Source: Microlunatus speluncae
Lineage (GTDB): Bacteria; Actinomycetota; Actinomycetes; Propionibacteriales; Propionibacteriaceae
DNA: 64,000 nucleotides
Direction of reading: 5' to 3'
NCBI RefSeq assembly: GCF_009299835.1
Contig: NZ_VKCZ01000010.1
Span: 62,001 to 126,000 of the forward strand
In this document: positions 33,080 to 42,665 of the stretch, piece after piece
Layout: the number at the start of each line of letters is the position of its first letter
Numbering within the stretch: position 1 is the stretch's first letter
Notes under the pieces: model-generated
Told to the model about the DNA's origin: nothing
Databases searched by the model: none
Seen by the model: the letters and a program-made list of their open reading frames with translations, nothing else
Program-made: the position numbers and the translations under genes

Positions 33080-34603
33080 GTGTCATCCTCTTCAACTCCC
33101 AACGCTGTGTCTCCCAACGCAGGGTCCTTGGGAATCCCGTCCGAATCCAGCACCGCCGAAGCTCCCCTTCAGTCGTCCCCCAGCGTCGCCGCTGCCGGGA
33201 CGTCACGGGCGAGTCAGGTCTCCGCTGCGGTGGCCAAGGCCGAGGAGCCCGCCAAGCGGGGCCCCGGTCGGCCGCCGGCGAAGAAGGCCGCAGCCAAGAA
33301 GGCGAAGCTGAAGGCCGTCTCCGACGAGCCGGACGACGATTCCGACGCCAGTTCCGCTGCCAAGAAGGCGGCGAAGAAGGCACCGGCGAAGACCACCGCC
33401 AAGAAGGGGTCGGCCAAGAATTCGGACGACGACGATGACGACTCCGAGGTCTCCGAGGAGGAGCTCGCGGCCGACCTGCTGGTCGAGGTCGACGGCGACG
33501 ACGTCGTGTTGACGGTGGGCAAGAAGCTCACGGTCGACGACAAGCGCCGGGCCCTGGACCAGGTCGACGAGTCCACCTTCGAGCCGCGTAAGGAGGCGAC
33601 CCTGGAGAAGGAACTGACCGAGGACCAGGGCTTCAGCCTCTCCGACGCCGACGACGCGGACGAGCCGGAGCAGCAGGTCGTCACGGCCGGGGCCACCGCG
33701 GACCCGGTCAAGGACTACCTGAAGCAGATCGGCAAGGTCGCGCTGCTGAACGCCGAGCAGGAGGTCGAGCTCGCGAAGCGGATCGAGGCCGGCCTGTTCG
33801 CCGACGAGAAGATCAACGACACCGCGGCCAAGGTCAAGCCGGCGCAGCGGGACGACATGGAGTGGATCGGCGAGGACGGCCGCCGCGCCAAGAACCACCT
33901 GCTCGAGGCCAACCTGCGGCTGGTCGTCTCGCTGGCCAAGCGGTACACCGGCCGCGGCATGCTGTTCCTGGACCTGATCCAGGAAGGCAACCTCGGCCTG
34001 ATCCGGGCCGTCGAGAAGTTCGACTACACCAAGGGCTACAAGTTCTCCACGTACGCCACCTGGTGGATCCGGCAGGCGATCACCCGCGCCATGGCCGACC
34101 AGGCCCGGACCATCCGGATCCCGGTCCACATGGTGGAAGTGATCAACAAGCTGGCCCGGGTGCAGCGGCAGATGCTGCAGGACCTCGGCCGCGAGCCCAC
34201 CCCGGAAGAGTTGGCCGCCGAGCTGGACATGACGCCGGAGAAGGTCGTCGAGGTCCAGAAGTACGGCCGCGAGCCGATCTCCCTGCACACTCCGCTGGGC
34301 GAGGACGGCGACTCCGAGTTCGGTGACCTGATCGAGGACTCCGAGGCGGTCGTCCCGGCCGACGCGGTCAGCTTCACCCTGCTGCAGGAGCAGTTGCACG
34401 ACGTGCTGGACACGCTGAGCGAGCGGGAGGCCGGCGTGGTGTCGATGCGCTTCGGCCTGACCGACGGCCAGCCGAAGACGCTGGACGAGATCGGCAAGGT
34501 CTACGGGGTGACCCGGGAGCGGATCCGGCAGATCGAGTCCAAGACGATGAGCAAGCTGCGGCACCCGTCCCGGTCCCAGGTGCTCCGCGACTATCTCGAC
34601 TGA
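33080..34603 (+). CDS. sigA: Primary RNA polymerase sigma factor (SigA/RpoD/HrdB)
   Basis: 507 residues from GTG. The N-terminal 120 residues are disordered with Lys/Ala blocks ([28 protein letters not shown]) and an acidic run, as in actinobacterial HrdB/SigA. Region 1.2 begins [21 protein letters not shown]. Regions 2.1-2.4 contain [62 protein letters not shown]. Region 4.2 is [35 protein letters not shown] at 33020 and TAGATACGAT at 33047-33056 precede the gene, but the spacing is longer than ideal. The essential housekeeping sigma factor; DUF7455 follows on the opposite strand, as is usual. Confidence 0.96.
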   Translation: MSSSSTPNAVSPNAGSLGIPSESSTAEAPLQSSPSVAAAGTSRASQVSAAVAKAEEPAKRGPGRPPAKKAAAKKAKLKAVSDEPDDDSDASSAAKKAAKKAPAKTTAKKGSAKNSDDDDDDSEVSEEELAADLLVEVDGDDVVLTVGKKLTVDDKRRALDQVDESTFEPRKEATLEKELTEDQGFSLSDADDADEPEQQVVTAGATADPVKDYLKQIGKVALLNAEQEVELAKRIEAGLFADEKINDTAAKVKPAQRDDMEWIGEDGRRAKNHLLEANLRLVVSLAKRYTGRGMLFLDLIQEGNLGLIRAVEKFDYTKGYKFSTYATWWIRQAITRAMADQARTIRIPVHMVEVINKLARVQRQMLQDLGREPTPEELAAELDMTPEKVVEVQKYGREPISLHTPLGEDGDSEFGDLIEDSEAVVPADAVSFTLLQEQLHDVLDTLSEREAGVVSMRFGLTDGQPKTLDEIGKVYGVTRERIRQIESKTMSKLRHPSRSQVLRDYLD

Positions 34604-34620
34604 TCCGACCGGATCAGACG

Positions 34621-34654
34621 GAACGGCCCCCGATCTGAGGATCGGGGGCCGTTC
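34621..34654. terminator. Terminator hairpin after the primary sigma gene
   Basis: A 15-bp perfect stem (34621-34635 with 34640-34654), GAACGGCCCCCGATC with loop TGAG, beginning 17 bases after the stop. Its arm differs from the SigB-gene terminator arm at a single position. Confidence 0.85.
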
Positions 34655-34681
34655 GCCGTCGTGGGGTCTGTCGCCGGCCGC

Positions 34682-34879
34682 TTACGTGAGGCGCTCCGAC
34701 TCGTCGTGGATCTGCAAGGCGACCTGCTTCAGCTTGTCCGCGTGCTCCTTGCTGTGGTGATTGCAGAACAGGAGGTCAAAGCCTCCTGCCATGGTCACAC
34801 GGACGTAGGCCTGGGCGCCGCAGCGGTCGCAGCGGTCTGCAGCGTTGAGGGCTTGGTCCTCGATCACGGAAGTGGTCAC
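34682..34879 (-). CDS. DUF7455 small zinc-binding protein
   Basis: 65 residues from GTG. Zinc-ligand pattern CDRCGAQAYV then FCNHHSKEH (Cys, Cys, Cys, His), flanked by a short N-terminal region. This compact protein is found next to the primary sigma gene in many Actinobacteria. Function unknown. About 258 bases without a gene separate it from parE; I see no clear promoter pair there. Confidence 0.9.
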   Translation of the reverse strand: MTTSVIEDQALNAADRCDRCGAQAYVRVTMAGGFDLLFCNHHSKEHADKLKQVALQIHDESERLT

Positions 34880-35137
34880 GATGGCCTCTCTTTCTCAACA
34901 AATCCGGTTCCCCCAGGTGGCAGGCCATCCCGAGTCGACCAGTACGGGCGTCGATATCTAGTGAACATCCTTCCGGGGGTGGAATGTTCCCCATTTCGTC
35001 TCATGATCGTGAAAGTCGAGTAACGATCCCCTCAGGATCGGCCTAAGCGACGCGCAGGAACCCCTCGCCGGGGCCGGATCGGGGGACTCCGCTGGCGCCT
35101 CCCGGGAACCGTCGGTGGGCGCCGGTAAGCTCACCAC

Positions 35138-37231
35138 GTGTCAGCAGCCGCAAAGCCCACTTCCGCCAAGTCTGCAACGGAAAGCCGTGATTACGAGGCC
35201 CGACACCTGCTGGTGCTGGAGGGTCTGGAGGCGGTCCGGAAGCGGCCCGCGATGTACATCGGTTCGACCGATACCCGCGGGCTGATGCACTGCGTCTGGG
35301 AGATCATCGACAACTCCGTCGACGAGGCCCTGGCCGGATCCGGGACCGAGATCTCGGTCACATTGGGCGCCGACGGCAGTGTGTTCGTCGCCGATCGCGG
35401 GGCCGGCATCCCGGTCGACATCGAGCCGCGGACCGGTTTGTCCGGGGTCGAGGTGGTGTTCACCAAGCTGCACGCCGGTGGCAAGTTCGGCGGCGGCTCG
35501 TACAACGCGACCGGTGGCCTGCACGGCGTCGGCTCCTCGGTGGTCAACGCGCTGTCCAGCCGGCTCGACGTCGAGGTCGATCGCAGCTCGGCGGTCTGGG
35601 GGATGTCCTTCCGGCGCGGGGTGCCGGGCAGCTTCGACGGGCCGGGCCCGGACGCGAAGTTCACGCCCGGCGGCGGACTGACGAAGATCGGCAAGGCGAA
35701 GCGGGGGGCCACCGGCACCCGGGTGACGTACTGGCCGGATCGGACGATCTTCCTCAAGGACGCGCAACTGTCGATCGACGACCTGCACGCGCGGGCCCGG
35801 CAGACCAGCTTCCTGGTGCCCGGCCTGTCGCTCACCGTCACCGACGCCCGCAGTGGCGAGGCCGCGGTGGAAAAGTTCAAGCACGACGGCGGGATCACCG
35901 AGTTCTGCGAGTTCCTGGCGCCGGACCGGGCGATCACCGACGTGGTCCGGTTGCAGGGGCAGAGCCGGTTCACCGAGACCGTGCCGATGCTCGACGACGA
36001 CGGTGCGATGACCCCGACCGATGTCGAACGAGACCTCGACATCGACGTCGCCGTCCGCTGGGGCGAGGGCTACTCGACGGTCTTGCAGTCGTACGTCAAC
36101 ATCATCCACACGCCCAAGGGCGGCACTCACGTGGCCGGCTTCGAGCGGGCGCTGACCAAGACCTTCAGCGAGGTGCTGCGCGGCACCCGGCTGCTGAAGA
36201 ACGGCGACGAGATCGTCAAGGACGACGTGCTGGAGGGGATGACCGCGGTCGTCACGGTGCGGCTGGCCGAGCCGCAGTTCGAGGGCCAGACCAAGGAGGT
36301 GCTGGGCACCCCGCCGGTCACCGCGCTGGCCGCCAAGACGGTCGCCGCCGAGCTGAAGGAGTTCCTCACCTCGACCAAGCGGGAGGCCAAGGCGCAGTCG
36401 CGGGCGGTGCTGGAGAAGGTTGTCTCGTCGTCCCGGTCCCGGGTCGCGGCACGGCAGCACCGGGAGGCGCAGCGGCGGAAGAACGCGCTGGAGTCCTCGA
36501 CGCTGCCGCCGAAGCTGAAGGACTGCCGCAGCAACGACGTCGACGGGACCGAGCTGTTCATCGTCGAGGGTGATTCCGCGCTGGGCACGGCGCAGCGGGC
36601 CCGGAACGGCGACACCCAGGCGCTGCTGCCGATCCGGGGCAAGATCCTCAACGTGCAGAAGGCCTCGGTCGGCGACATGCTGAAGAACACCGAGTGCGCC
36701 TCGATCATCCAGGTGGTCGGCGCCGGCTCCGGCCGCAACTTCGACCCCGAGGCGGCTCGCTACGGCAAGATCATCTTCATGGCCGACGCGGACGCCGACG
36801 GCGCTCACATCCGCTGCCTGCTGGCCACCCTGTTCTTCCGCTACATGCGGCCGATGATCGACGCGGGCCGGGTCTACACCGCGGTCCCGCCGTTGCACCG
36901 GTTCGAGCTGAGCAATCCGAAGAAGGGCCAGGAGAAGTACATCTACACGTACTCCGACGCGGAATATCAGCGCAAGGCCGCCGAGCTGACCAAGAAGGGC
37001 ATCCGGTTCGGCGAGCCGCAGCGCTACAAGGGCCTGGGGGAGATGGACGCCAGCCAGCTGTCCGAGACGACGATGAGCCCGCGGCACCGGACCCTGCGCC
37101 GGATCACCGTGGACGACGCCATCCTGGCCGAGACGACCTTCGAGATGCTGATGGGCAACGACGTGGCGCCGCGCAAGGAGTTCATCATCGACGGGGCCTA
37201 CGCTCTGGACGCAGCCACTATCGACGCCTGA
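35138..37231 (+). CDS. parE: Topoisomerase IV / type IIA topoisomerase subunit B
   Basis: 697 residues from GTG. GHKL ATPase domain (EIIDNSVDEALAG, DRGAGIPVD, TGGLHGVGSSVVNALS), transducer domain, then TOPRIM (LFIVEGDSALGTAQRARN, LLPIRGKILNV and DADADGAHIRCLL) and a C-terminal KGLGEMDASQLSETTM. The TOPRIM EGDSALGTA rather than EGDSAGGSA is typical of the second actinobacterial type II enzyme. The ParC-like subunit gene lies nearby on the other strand (40083-42524), which supports assignment as topoisomerase IV rather than gyrase. Decatenates replicated chromosomes. Confidence 0.88.
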   Translation: MSAAAKPTSAKSATESRDYEARHLLVLEGLEAVRKRPAMYIGSTDTRGLMHCVWEIIDNSVDEALAGSGTEISVTLGADGSVFVADRGAGIPVDIEPRTGLSGVEVVFTKLHAGGKFGGGSYNATGGLHGVGSSVVNALSSRLDVEVDRSSAVWGMSFRRGVPGSFDGPGPDAKFTPGGGLTKIGKAKRGATGTRVTYWPDRTIFLKDAQLSIDDLHARARQTSFLVPGLSLTVTDARSGEAAVEKFKHDGGITEFCEFLAPDRAITDVVRLQGQSRFTETVPMLDDDGAMTPTDVERDLDIDVAVRWGEGYSTVLQSYVNIIHTPKGGTHVAGFERALTKTFSEVLRGTRLLKNGDEIVKDDVLEGMTAVVTVRLAEPQFEGQTKEVLGTPPVTALAAKTVAAELKEFLTSTKREAKAQSRAVLEKVVSSSRSRVAARQHREAQRRKNALESSTLPPKLKDCRSNDVDGTELFIVEGDSALGTAQRARNGDTQALLPIRGKILNVQKASVGDMLKNTECASIIQVVGAGSGRNFDPEAARYGKIIFMADADADGAHIRCLLATLFFRYMRPMIDAGRVYTAVPPLHRFELSNPKKGQEKYIYTYSDAEYQRKAAELTKKGIRFGEPQRYKGLGEMDASQLSETTMSPRHRTLRRITVDDAILAETTFEMLMGNDVAPRKEFIIDGAYALDAATIDA

Positions 37232-37258
37232 TCACAAGCTTTAGTGGGGAGCATCCCG

Positions 37259-37272
37259 CCCGGGACTGGGGA
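37259..37272. repeat. Left target-site duplication of the IS element (14 bp)
   Basis: CCCGGGACTGGGGA, repeated exactly at 38752-38765 and directly abutting the element ends. Confidence 0.85.
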
Positions 37273-38751
37273 TGTCCAGTCTGGGGACATCTGAGACACG
37301 GGATGTCTAGCCAGATGTGAGACACGCCGCTGGGCTTCGGAGTGTGGGCACCTGACTGCGTCGTGGATTTGATCCATGGCGAGATCGGATGCTCGGATGA
37401 AGCTTCTGGACGCTGCGTTGATTGCGGCCCTGACCAGCGACGCTGACGTGTTCGGCGGTGATTTCCAGCGGTGGTGCAAGATCAACAAGATTCCTCGTGC
37501 GACGGCCTATCGGCATAAGAAGCGGATCGAGGTGGAGGGTCGCTGGACGGCCAGGTCACGGCGACCGGACTCGTGTCCGCATCAGACCCCGGCCGAGGTC
37601 GAGGCCGAGGTGGTCCGGCTTCGTAGGGCTGATCCGACGGCCGGGGCGGAGATGATCGGTTACGAACTGGGCCGGGTTGCCGCCGAGCTGGACTGGGCCG
37701 CGCGGGGTTGGCGGGTGCCGTCACGGGCCACGATCAACACAATCCTGACCCGGAACGAGCTGATCGAGCCGCAGCCCCAGAAACGGCCGAAATCGTCGTT
37801 TCGCCGGTTCGTCTACGCACGTCCCCGGGACTGCTACCAGATCGACGCCACGATCGTGCATCTAGCCGGCGATCGAGAAGCGACAGTGTTTGAGGTCCTT
37901 GACGACTGCTCCCGGCTGCTGGTCGCCAGCCATGTCACTGATGCCGAGACCGCGGCCGGCGCGGTCGTAGCGATCGGGCGAGCGTTCAGCGACTACGGCG
38001 TGCCCGGGTTGGTGTTGTCCGATAACGGTTCCGCGTTCACCCAGCGGCATCGCCGCGGCGGCATCTCTCGCTTCACCCGGACCGTGACCGAGGCGGGTGC
38101 CCGACTGATCCATTCCAGTCCTTACCATCCACAGACCTGTGGCAAGGTCGAACGCCACCACCGCACCTTCAAAGACTGGCTCGCCGACCAGCCCCTGCCG
38201 GCCACCCAGGCCGAGCTGCAAGCCCTGTGTGACCGCTACCAGCTCTACTACAACACCCAACGCCGCCACAGCGCCTGGAACCAGCCACCATGGCAGACCT
38301 GGCTCGACTTATGCGACCACGGCGGCCCCGGCCGGCTTCCCGTTCAACAAGACGCCGACGTCCGTGTCCTCAAGATCAGCGAGAACGGCCGCATCACGAT
38401 CGGGATCACCAAGATCAGCATCGGCCGCGGCCGAGCCGGTGAAATCGTCACCGCTCTCATCGACGGCACCCACGCCACCATCTACGCAGCCACCGGGCAA
38501 CCCCTGGGACACCAACACCTCACCCACCACGGCCAAGTCAAGATCATCCCCGCCGCAGCCTAACCCCTTCACCGAACGGCAAACCCGATGGAGAACACCA
38601 TCATCAACCTGTCCTCGCCCCGGCGAGGACAGGGCTGGGTGGCGACCCCGACGTCAACCGATACCCCCTGAGCGCCAGAGCATCCCGGTGGGCCCTACCG
38701 TGTCTCACAACAACCTAGACACCTGTGTCTCACATCTACCGAGACAGCACA
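37273..38751 (+). mobile_element. IS481-family insertion sequence, 1479 bp, complete
   Basis: The element begins TGT and ends ACA. Its terminal inverted repeats are long, about 53 positions with roughly 43 identities, containing duplicated TGTCT and TGAGACACG blocks on both ends (37273-37326 versus 38698-38751). It carries one transposase gene on the plus strand and is flanked by a 14-bp direct repeat. It landed just past the parE stop and 13 bases from the hairpin that follows the carbonic anhydrase gene. The intact ends and exact target duplication imply a fairly recent insertion. Confidence 0.88.
37376..38563 (+). CDS. IS481-family transposase (DDE)
   Basis: 395 residues. N-terminal HTH and an insect-like arm (KINKIPRATAYRHKKRIEVEG), then the DDE integrase fold: the first Asp in DCYQIDATIVH, the second in LVLSDNGSAFTQR, and the Glu in CGKVERHHRTFKDWL, followed by YYNTQRRHSAWNQPPWQTW. 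The C-terminal roughly 60-residue beta domain (VLKISENGRITIGITKISIG) is typical of IS481 members. The frame is intact, so the element could be active. Confidence 0.93.
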   Translation: MARSDARMKLLDAALIAALTSDADVFGGDFQRWCKINKIPRATAYRHKKRIEVEGRWTARSRRPDSCPHQTPAEVEAEVVRLRRADPTAGAEMIGYELGRVAAELDWAARGWRVPSRATINTILTRNELIEPQPQKRPKSSFRRFVYARPRDCYQIDATIVHLAGDREATVFEVLDDCSRLLVASHVTDAETAAGAVVAIGRAFSDYGVPGLVLSDNGSAFTQRHRRGGISRFTRTVTEAGARLIHSSPYHPQTCGKVERHHRTFKDWLADQPLPATQAELQALCDRYQLYYNTQRRHSAWNQPPWQTWLDLCDHGGPGRLPVQQDADVRVLKISENGRITIGITKISIGRGRAGEIVTALIDGTHATIYAATGQPLGHQHLTHHGQVKIIPAAA

Positions 38752-38765
38752 CCCGGGACTGGGGA
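38752..38765. repeat. Right target-site duplication of the IS element (14 bp)
   Basis: Second copy of CCCGGGACTGGGGA, immediately outside the right end of the element. Confidence 0.85.
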
Positions 38766-38778
38766 GGGGCTCACCCCC

Positions 38779-38828
38779 GAGTTGTCAGAACTAGGGAACG
38801 CTATAGCGTGCTCTAGTTCTGACAACTC
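38779..38828. repeat. TTGTCAGA-family 3' hairpin, copy B
   Basis: Perfect 16-bp arms GAGTTGTCAGAACTAG (38779-38794) and its complement (38813-38828). The loop itself contains the 12-bp palindrome ACGCTATAGCGT. Ends 4 bases past the carbonic anhydrase stop (minus strand). Confidence 0.85.
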
Positions 38829-38832
38829 CGGG

Positions 38833-39330
38833 TTAGAGGAGTTGTTTGAGGGCGCCGGTGTCCACGTCGTAGAGGAAGCCGCCGACGTCGGCGCGGCCGG
38901 TGATCAGGGGATGGTCGCGGAGCTGGTTGACGTCCTCGATCAGCTTGCCCTCCTGATCCGGGGTGGCGCCGATCTTGAGGTCGCCGACGTCCACGCCGGA
39001 GTCGGCCTTGATCTTGGCGGCGATGTCGGCGTCGGTGCCGCTGGCCATGGCGCAGCGGGTGTGCGGGACGATCAGGATCCGGCGGACCTGGAGCTGGTGC
39101 ACGCCGACGATGACGCCGATCAGGGCGTCCGCGGTCAGGTGGGCGCCGGGGGTGCGCAGGATCTTGGCGTCGCCGATCCGCAGCCCGATCATCTGCAGCG
39201 GGATGATCCGGGAATCCATGCAGGTGATCATCAGCACGCCGGCCTGCGCGATGCCGTCGAAGCCGCCGTCGGCGAACTGGCGTTGGAACTCGGCGTTGGC
39301 CCGGAGCAGGTCGTCGAAGCGATGGTCCAC
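38833..39330 (-). CDS. Beta-class carbonic anhydrase
   Basis: 165 residues from the GTG at 39330; upstream in-frame sequence is extra. Zinc ligands are in VLMITCMDSRI and the HxxC of IVPHTRCAM; the CxDSR/HxxC set defines beta-carbonic anhydrases such as mycobacterial Rv1284. The C-terminus VGGFLYDVDTGALKQLL is also typical. Hydrates CO2 to bicarbonate, supporting carboxylation enzymes. The rest of the chain is short but within the range of small beta enzymes. Confidence 0.93.
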   Translation of the reverse strand: MDHRFDDLLRANAEFQRQFADGGFDGIAQAGVLMITCMDSRIIPLQMIGLRIGDAKILRTPGAHLTADALIGVIVGVHQLQVRRILIVPHTRCAMASGTDADIAAKIKADSGVDVGDLKIGATPDQEGKLIEDVNQLRDHPLITGRADVGGFLYDVDTGALKQLL

Positions 39331-39385
39331 AGCTGCACTGTACGGCCCGGACCGGACGGATCCGGCGGGGGACCGGTGGCTGGAT

Positions 39386-39979
39386 TCAGCCGGCCGATTC
39401 ATCGGTCCGGGCTCGGTTCGCGGCGAATCGCACCAACAGCGCGACGGCGAGGATGGCGACGCCGAGCACGATCAGGATGATGCCGCCGACCGCGGCCATC
39501 AGCAGCAGGCTGCTGCCCGGCCAGATCAGCACGACGACGGCGGCCGCGACACTGATCACGCCGAGCGCGATCTGGGCGAACCGGTGCGTCCGCGTCCACT
39601 GGTCGACCACGCCGGAGACGATCGACGTGATCCCGTCGGCCAGCCAGCCGACCGCGATCAGGATCGCGATCACCAGCAGCGACGTGCCGGGCCGGAAGAA
39701 GCACAGCAGCCCGGCCAGCGCGGTCAGGCCGCCCAGGACGCCGATCACCCAGCGCCACCAGCCCGGTGCGGACCGCGCGGTCACGGCCACCATGACCCGG
39801 AACCCGCCGACGAACAGCAGTTGCAGGCCGAACAGCAGGGCCACGATCAGCAGCGTCTGCCCGGGCCAGACCAGCACCAGGATGCCGAGCAACACGGTCA
39901 GCGCCCCGAGGACGATCGCCCAGCCGCCGAGGCGGGGCGGTGAGCTGGAGACCTGGGTTTCGATCGACTCGGTGCTCAT
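39386..39979 (-). CDS. HdeD-like six-helix membrane protein (DUF308)
   Basis: 197 residues; GGAGG before the ATG at 39979. Three pairs of hydrophobic helices (GGWAIVLGALTVLLGILVLVWPGQTLLIVALLFGLQLLFVGG and two more), each with a WPG or RPG turn, as in HdeD and DUF308 proteins. The E. coli homologue is an acid-resistance membrane protein; the role here is unknown. Followed downstream by the carbonic anhydrase on the same strand. Confidence 0.85.
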   Translation of the reverse strand: MSTESIETQVSSSPPRLGGWAIVLGALTVLLGILVLVWPGQTLLIVALLFGLQLLFVGGFRVMVAVTARSAPGWWRWVIGVLGGLTALAGLLCFFRPGTSLLVIAILIAVGWLADGITSIVSGVVDQWTRTHRFAQIALGVISVAAAVVVLIWPGSSLLLMAAVGGIILIVLGVAILAVALLVRFAANRARTDESAG

Positions 39980-40082
39980 CGCTGCCTCCTGGTGGATCGA
40001 CGCTCTGTCCCCCGGAGTCGTGGACCTTCTCAGGTCATTGAATCCCCGCGGTCGGCGGCTGGCAAGGCCGCCGGCCGGCGGA

Positions 40083-42524
40083 TCAGCGCCCGGCCGGGGC
40101 GACCGCGATGATCGGCTGGCCGGCCGGAGCGCCGGAGCCGTCCCGCCGGCCGTCCGCCTCCGGCAGGTCGATCGGCGACCCGCTGGCCGCCGCGGCGATC
40201 GCCGGGGCCGGCCCGGCCCAACCCAACAGCAGCGCGTCCTCACCCTTCAGGAACCGATGGCAACGGACGCCGCCGGTGGCGCGGCCCTTGCCCGGATACT
40301 CGCTGAACGGGGTGACCTTGAGCGTGCCCGCGTCGGTGCCGGGCAGCGCCCCGGAACTGCCGGCGACGGTGACCACCACGGCATCGCCGCCCGGCACGGC
40401 GCCGAAGTACACCGCGTTGACGCCCAGGGCGAGCTTGACCCCGGCGATGCCGCCGCCGGACCGTCCCTGCGGCCGGACCGAACTCGCGGGGAAGTGCAGC
40501 AACTGTGCGTCGGCGGTGATGAAGGTCAGCTCGACCTCGTTGCTGGTCAGTTCCAGCGCGCCGATCACCCGGTCGCCCGGCTCGAGCCGGATCACCTCCC
40601 AGGAGTCCCTGGCCAGCACCTCCGGGTTGACCCGTTTCACCACCCCGCGCGCGGTGCCGAGCGCCAGCCCGAGCGAGTCCTCGGCCAGCGTGGTCAGGCC
40701 GAGCACGGTCTCGCCGTCGGCCAGCGTGATCAGGGCGGTCAACGGCACGCCGCCCTGCAGATTGGGCGCGGTGGCGGTGGTCGGGACGGTGGGCAGGTCG
40801 AGCGCGTTCAGCTTGATCAACCGGCCGGTCGAGGTGATCACGCCGAACTCGCTGCGGGCCGTGGTGGTGATCCGCGAGGTGATCACGTCGTGGTTGGCCC
40901 GCGCCGTGGCCCAGGGGAGCGGATCGGCATGATCGGTCCGGGCCAGCAGCCCGGCCGAGGAGAGCAGGATCCAGCACGGGTCGTCGGCCACCTCGAGCGG
41001 CTCGGTGGTCGCGGTCGCCGCGACCCCGTCGGAGGCCAGCAGGATCGTCCGCCGCGGGGTGCCGTGCTGCTTGGCGACCTCGGCCAGCTCGTTGCCGACC
41101 AGGCTCCGGAGTTGATCTTCGTTCTCCAGGATGGCGGTCAGCTCGGTGATGGTCTGCTGCAGCTCGTCGCGTTGGCTCTCCAGCTCGATCCGGGAGAACT
41201 TGGTCAGCCGCCGCAGCGGCATGTCCAGGATGTAGTTGGCCTGGATCTCGGAGAGCTCGAAGACCTCCATCAACCGGACTCGCGCCGCCGCCGCGTCGTC
41301 GGCCGCCCGGATGATCGCGATCACGTCGTCGATGTCGAGGATCGCCGTCAACAGGCCTTGGACCAGGTGCAGCCGGTCGTTGGCCTCATTCAGCCGATAT
41401 CGGGTGCGGCGCCGGACGACGTCGAACCGGTGATCCAGATAGACGGTCAGCAGATCCCGCAGCGGCATCGTCCGGGGCTGCCCATCGACCAGCGCCACGG
41501 CGTTGATCGAGTACGAGTCCTCGAGCTTGGTCAGCTTGTACAGCTTCTCCAGCACCGCGTCCGGGTTGAATCCGTTCTTGACCTCGATCACCAGCCGGGT
41601 CGGATTGTCCATGTCGGACAGGTCGATCACGTCGGCGATGCCCTGCAGCCGCTTGCTGGTGACCAGCTGCTTGATCTGCTCGATGATCTTCTCCGGGCCG
41701 ATCAGGTACGGCAACTCGGTGATCACGATGCCCTTGCGCCGCGGATGCACCTGCTCCACCCGGGCGGTGGCCCGGATCCGGAACGGCCCCTTCCCGGTCG
41801 CGTACGCGTCGCGGATCCCGTCCAGCCCGATGATCTTGCCACCGGACGGCAGATCGGGGCCGGGGATGAAGCGCATCAGCGCGTCCAGGTCGGCGTCCGG
41901 GTGCTTGATCAGGTGCCGCAGCGCCTGCACCACCTCGATCAGATTGTGCGGCGGGATGTTGGTCGCCATCCCGACCGCGATCCCGGTGGACCCGTTGACC
42001 AACAGGTTGGGGAAGGCGGCCGGCAACACCGACGGCTCGACGTCCTTGCCGTCGTAGTTGGGCTTGAAGTCGACCGTTTCCTCGTCCAACCCGATGGTCA
42101 TGGCCAGCGCCGCCGGCGCCATCCGGCACTCGGTGTAACGCATCGCCGCCGGCCCGGCGTCCAGCGAGCCGAAGTTGCCGTGCCCGTCGGTCAGCGGCAG
42201 CCGCATGTTCCACGGTTGGGCGGTGCGGACCAGCGAGTCGTAGATCGCCGTGTCGCCGTGTGGGTGGTACTTACCCATCACCTCGCCGACCACCCGGGCA
42301 CACTTCACGTGCGGCCGATCCGGTCGGACCCGCATCTCGTCCATCGCGTACAGAGTCCGCCGCTGCACCGGTTTCAGCCCGTCCCGCGCGTCCGGCAGCG
42401 CCCGGGCATAGATCACCGAGTACGCGTACTCCAGGAAGCTGTTCTGCATCTCCCGGGAGACGTCGATGTCGACGATCCGTTCGGTGAAGTCGTCGTCGGG
42501 CGGGGCTGTGGTCTTGCGGGCCAT
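40083..42524 (-). CDS. parC: Topoisomerase IV / type IIA topoisomerase subunit A
   Basis: 813 residues from the ATG at 42524; the reading frame extends 32 codons further upstream but family sequence begins here. Breakage-reunion domain: [55 protein letters not shown], and the DNA-linking tyrosine Tyr130 in [11 protein letters not shown]-terminal beta-pinwheel blades ([36 protein letters not shown]) lack an obvious GyrA box. Works with ParE at 35138. The two genes are on opposite strands and separated by the IS element, carbonic anhydrase and HdeD-like genes. Confidence 0.88.
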   Translation of the reverse strand: MARKTTAPPDDDFTERIVDIDVSREMQNSFLEYAYSVIYARALPDARDGLKPVQRRTLYAMDEMRVRPDRPHVKCARVVGEVMGKYHPHGDTAIYDSLVRTAQPWNMRLPLTDGHGNFGSLDAGPAAMRYTECRMAPAALAMTIGLDEETVDFKPNYDGKDVEPSVLPAAFPNLLVNGSTGIAVGMATNIPPHNLIEVVQALRHLIKHPDADLDALMRFIPGPDLPSGGKIIGLDGIRDAYATGKGPFRIRATARVEQVHPRRKGIVITELPYLIGPEKIIEQIKQLVTSKRLQGIADVIDLSDMDNPTRLVIEVKNGFNPDAVLEKLYKLTKLEDSYSINAVALVDGQPRTMPLRDLLTVYLDHRFDVVRRRTRYRLNEANDRLHLVQGLLTAILDIDDVIAIIRAADDAAAARVRLMEVFELSEIQANYILDMPLRRLTKFSRIELESQRDELQQTITELTAILENEDQLRSLVGNELAEVAKQHGTPRRTILLASDGVAATATTEPLEVADDPCWILLSSAGLLARTDHADPLPWATARANHDVITSRITTTARSEFGVITSTGRLIKLNALDLPTVPTTATAPNLQGGVPLTALITLADGETVLGLTTLAEDSLGLALGTARGVVKRVNPEVLARDSWEVIRLEPGDRVIGALELTSNEVELTFITADAQLLHFPASSVRPQGRSGGGIAGVKLALGVNAVYFGAVPGGDAVVVTVAGSSGALPGTDAGTLKVTPFSEYPGKGRATGGVRCHRFLKGEDALLLGWAGPAPAIAAAASGSPIDLPEADGRRDGSGAPAGQPIIAVAPAGR

Positions 42525-42665
42525 GGGGCTGTTCGAGGTCCTTGCTGCTGGGCGGGCGGGGCGGAAAGTCATCCACCGTGCATTCTGCCCGGTCGGGTCG
42601 TCGGCGCCGGGGACCGGCACGCAAATACGAACAGGTGATCGGCTCGGGCCGGGGAACGGCCGGGG

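Noticed and set aside
34880..35137. GAACAT...ATGTTC inverted hexamers upstream of parE
   Set aside because: The pair is only 6 bp with a long spacer, and does not match the actinobacterial LexA box; likely chance.
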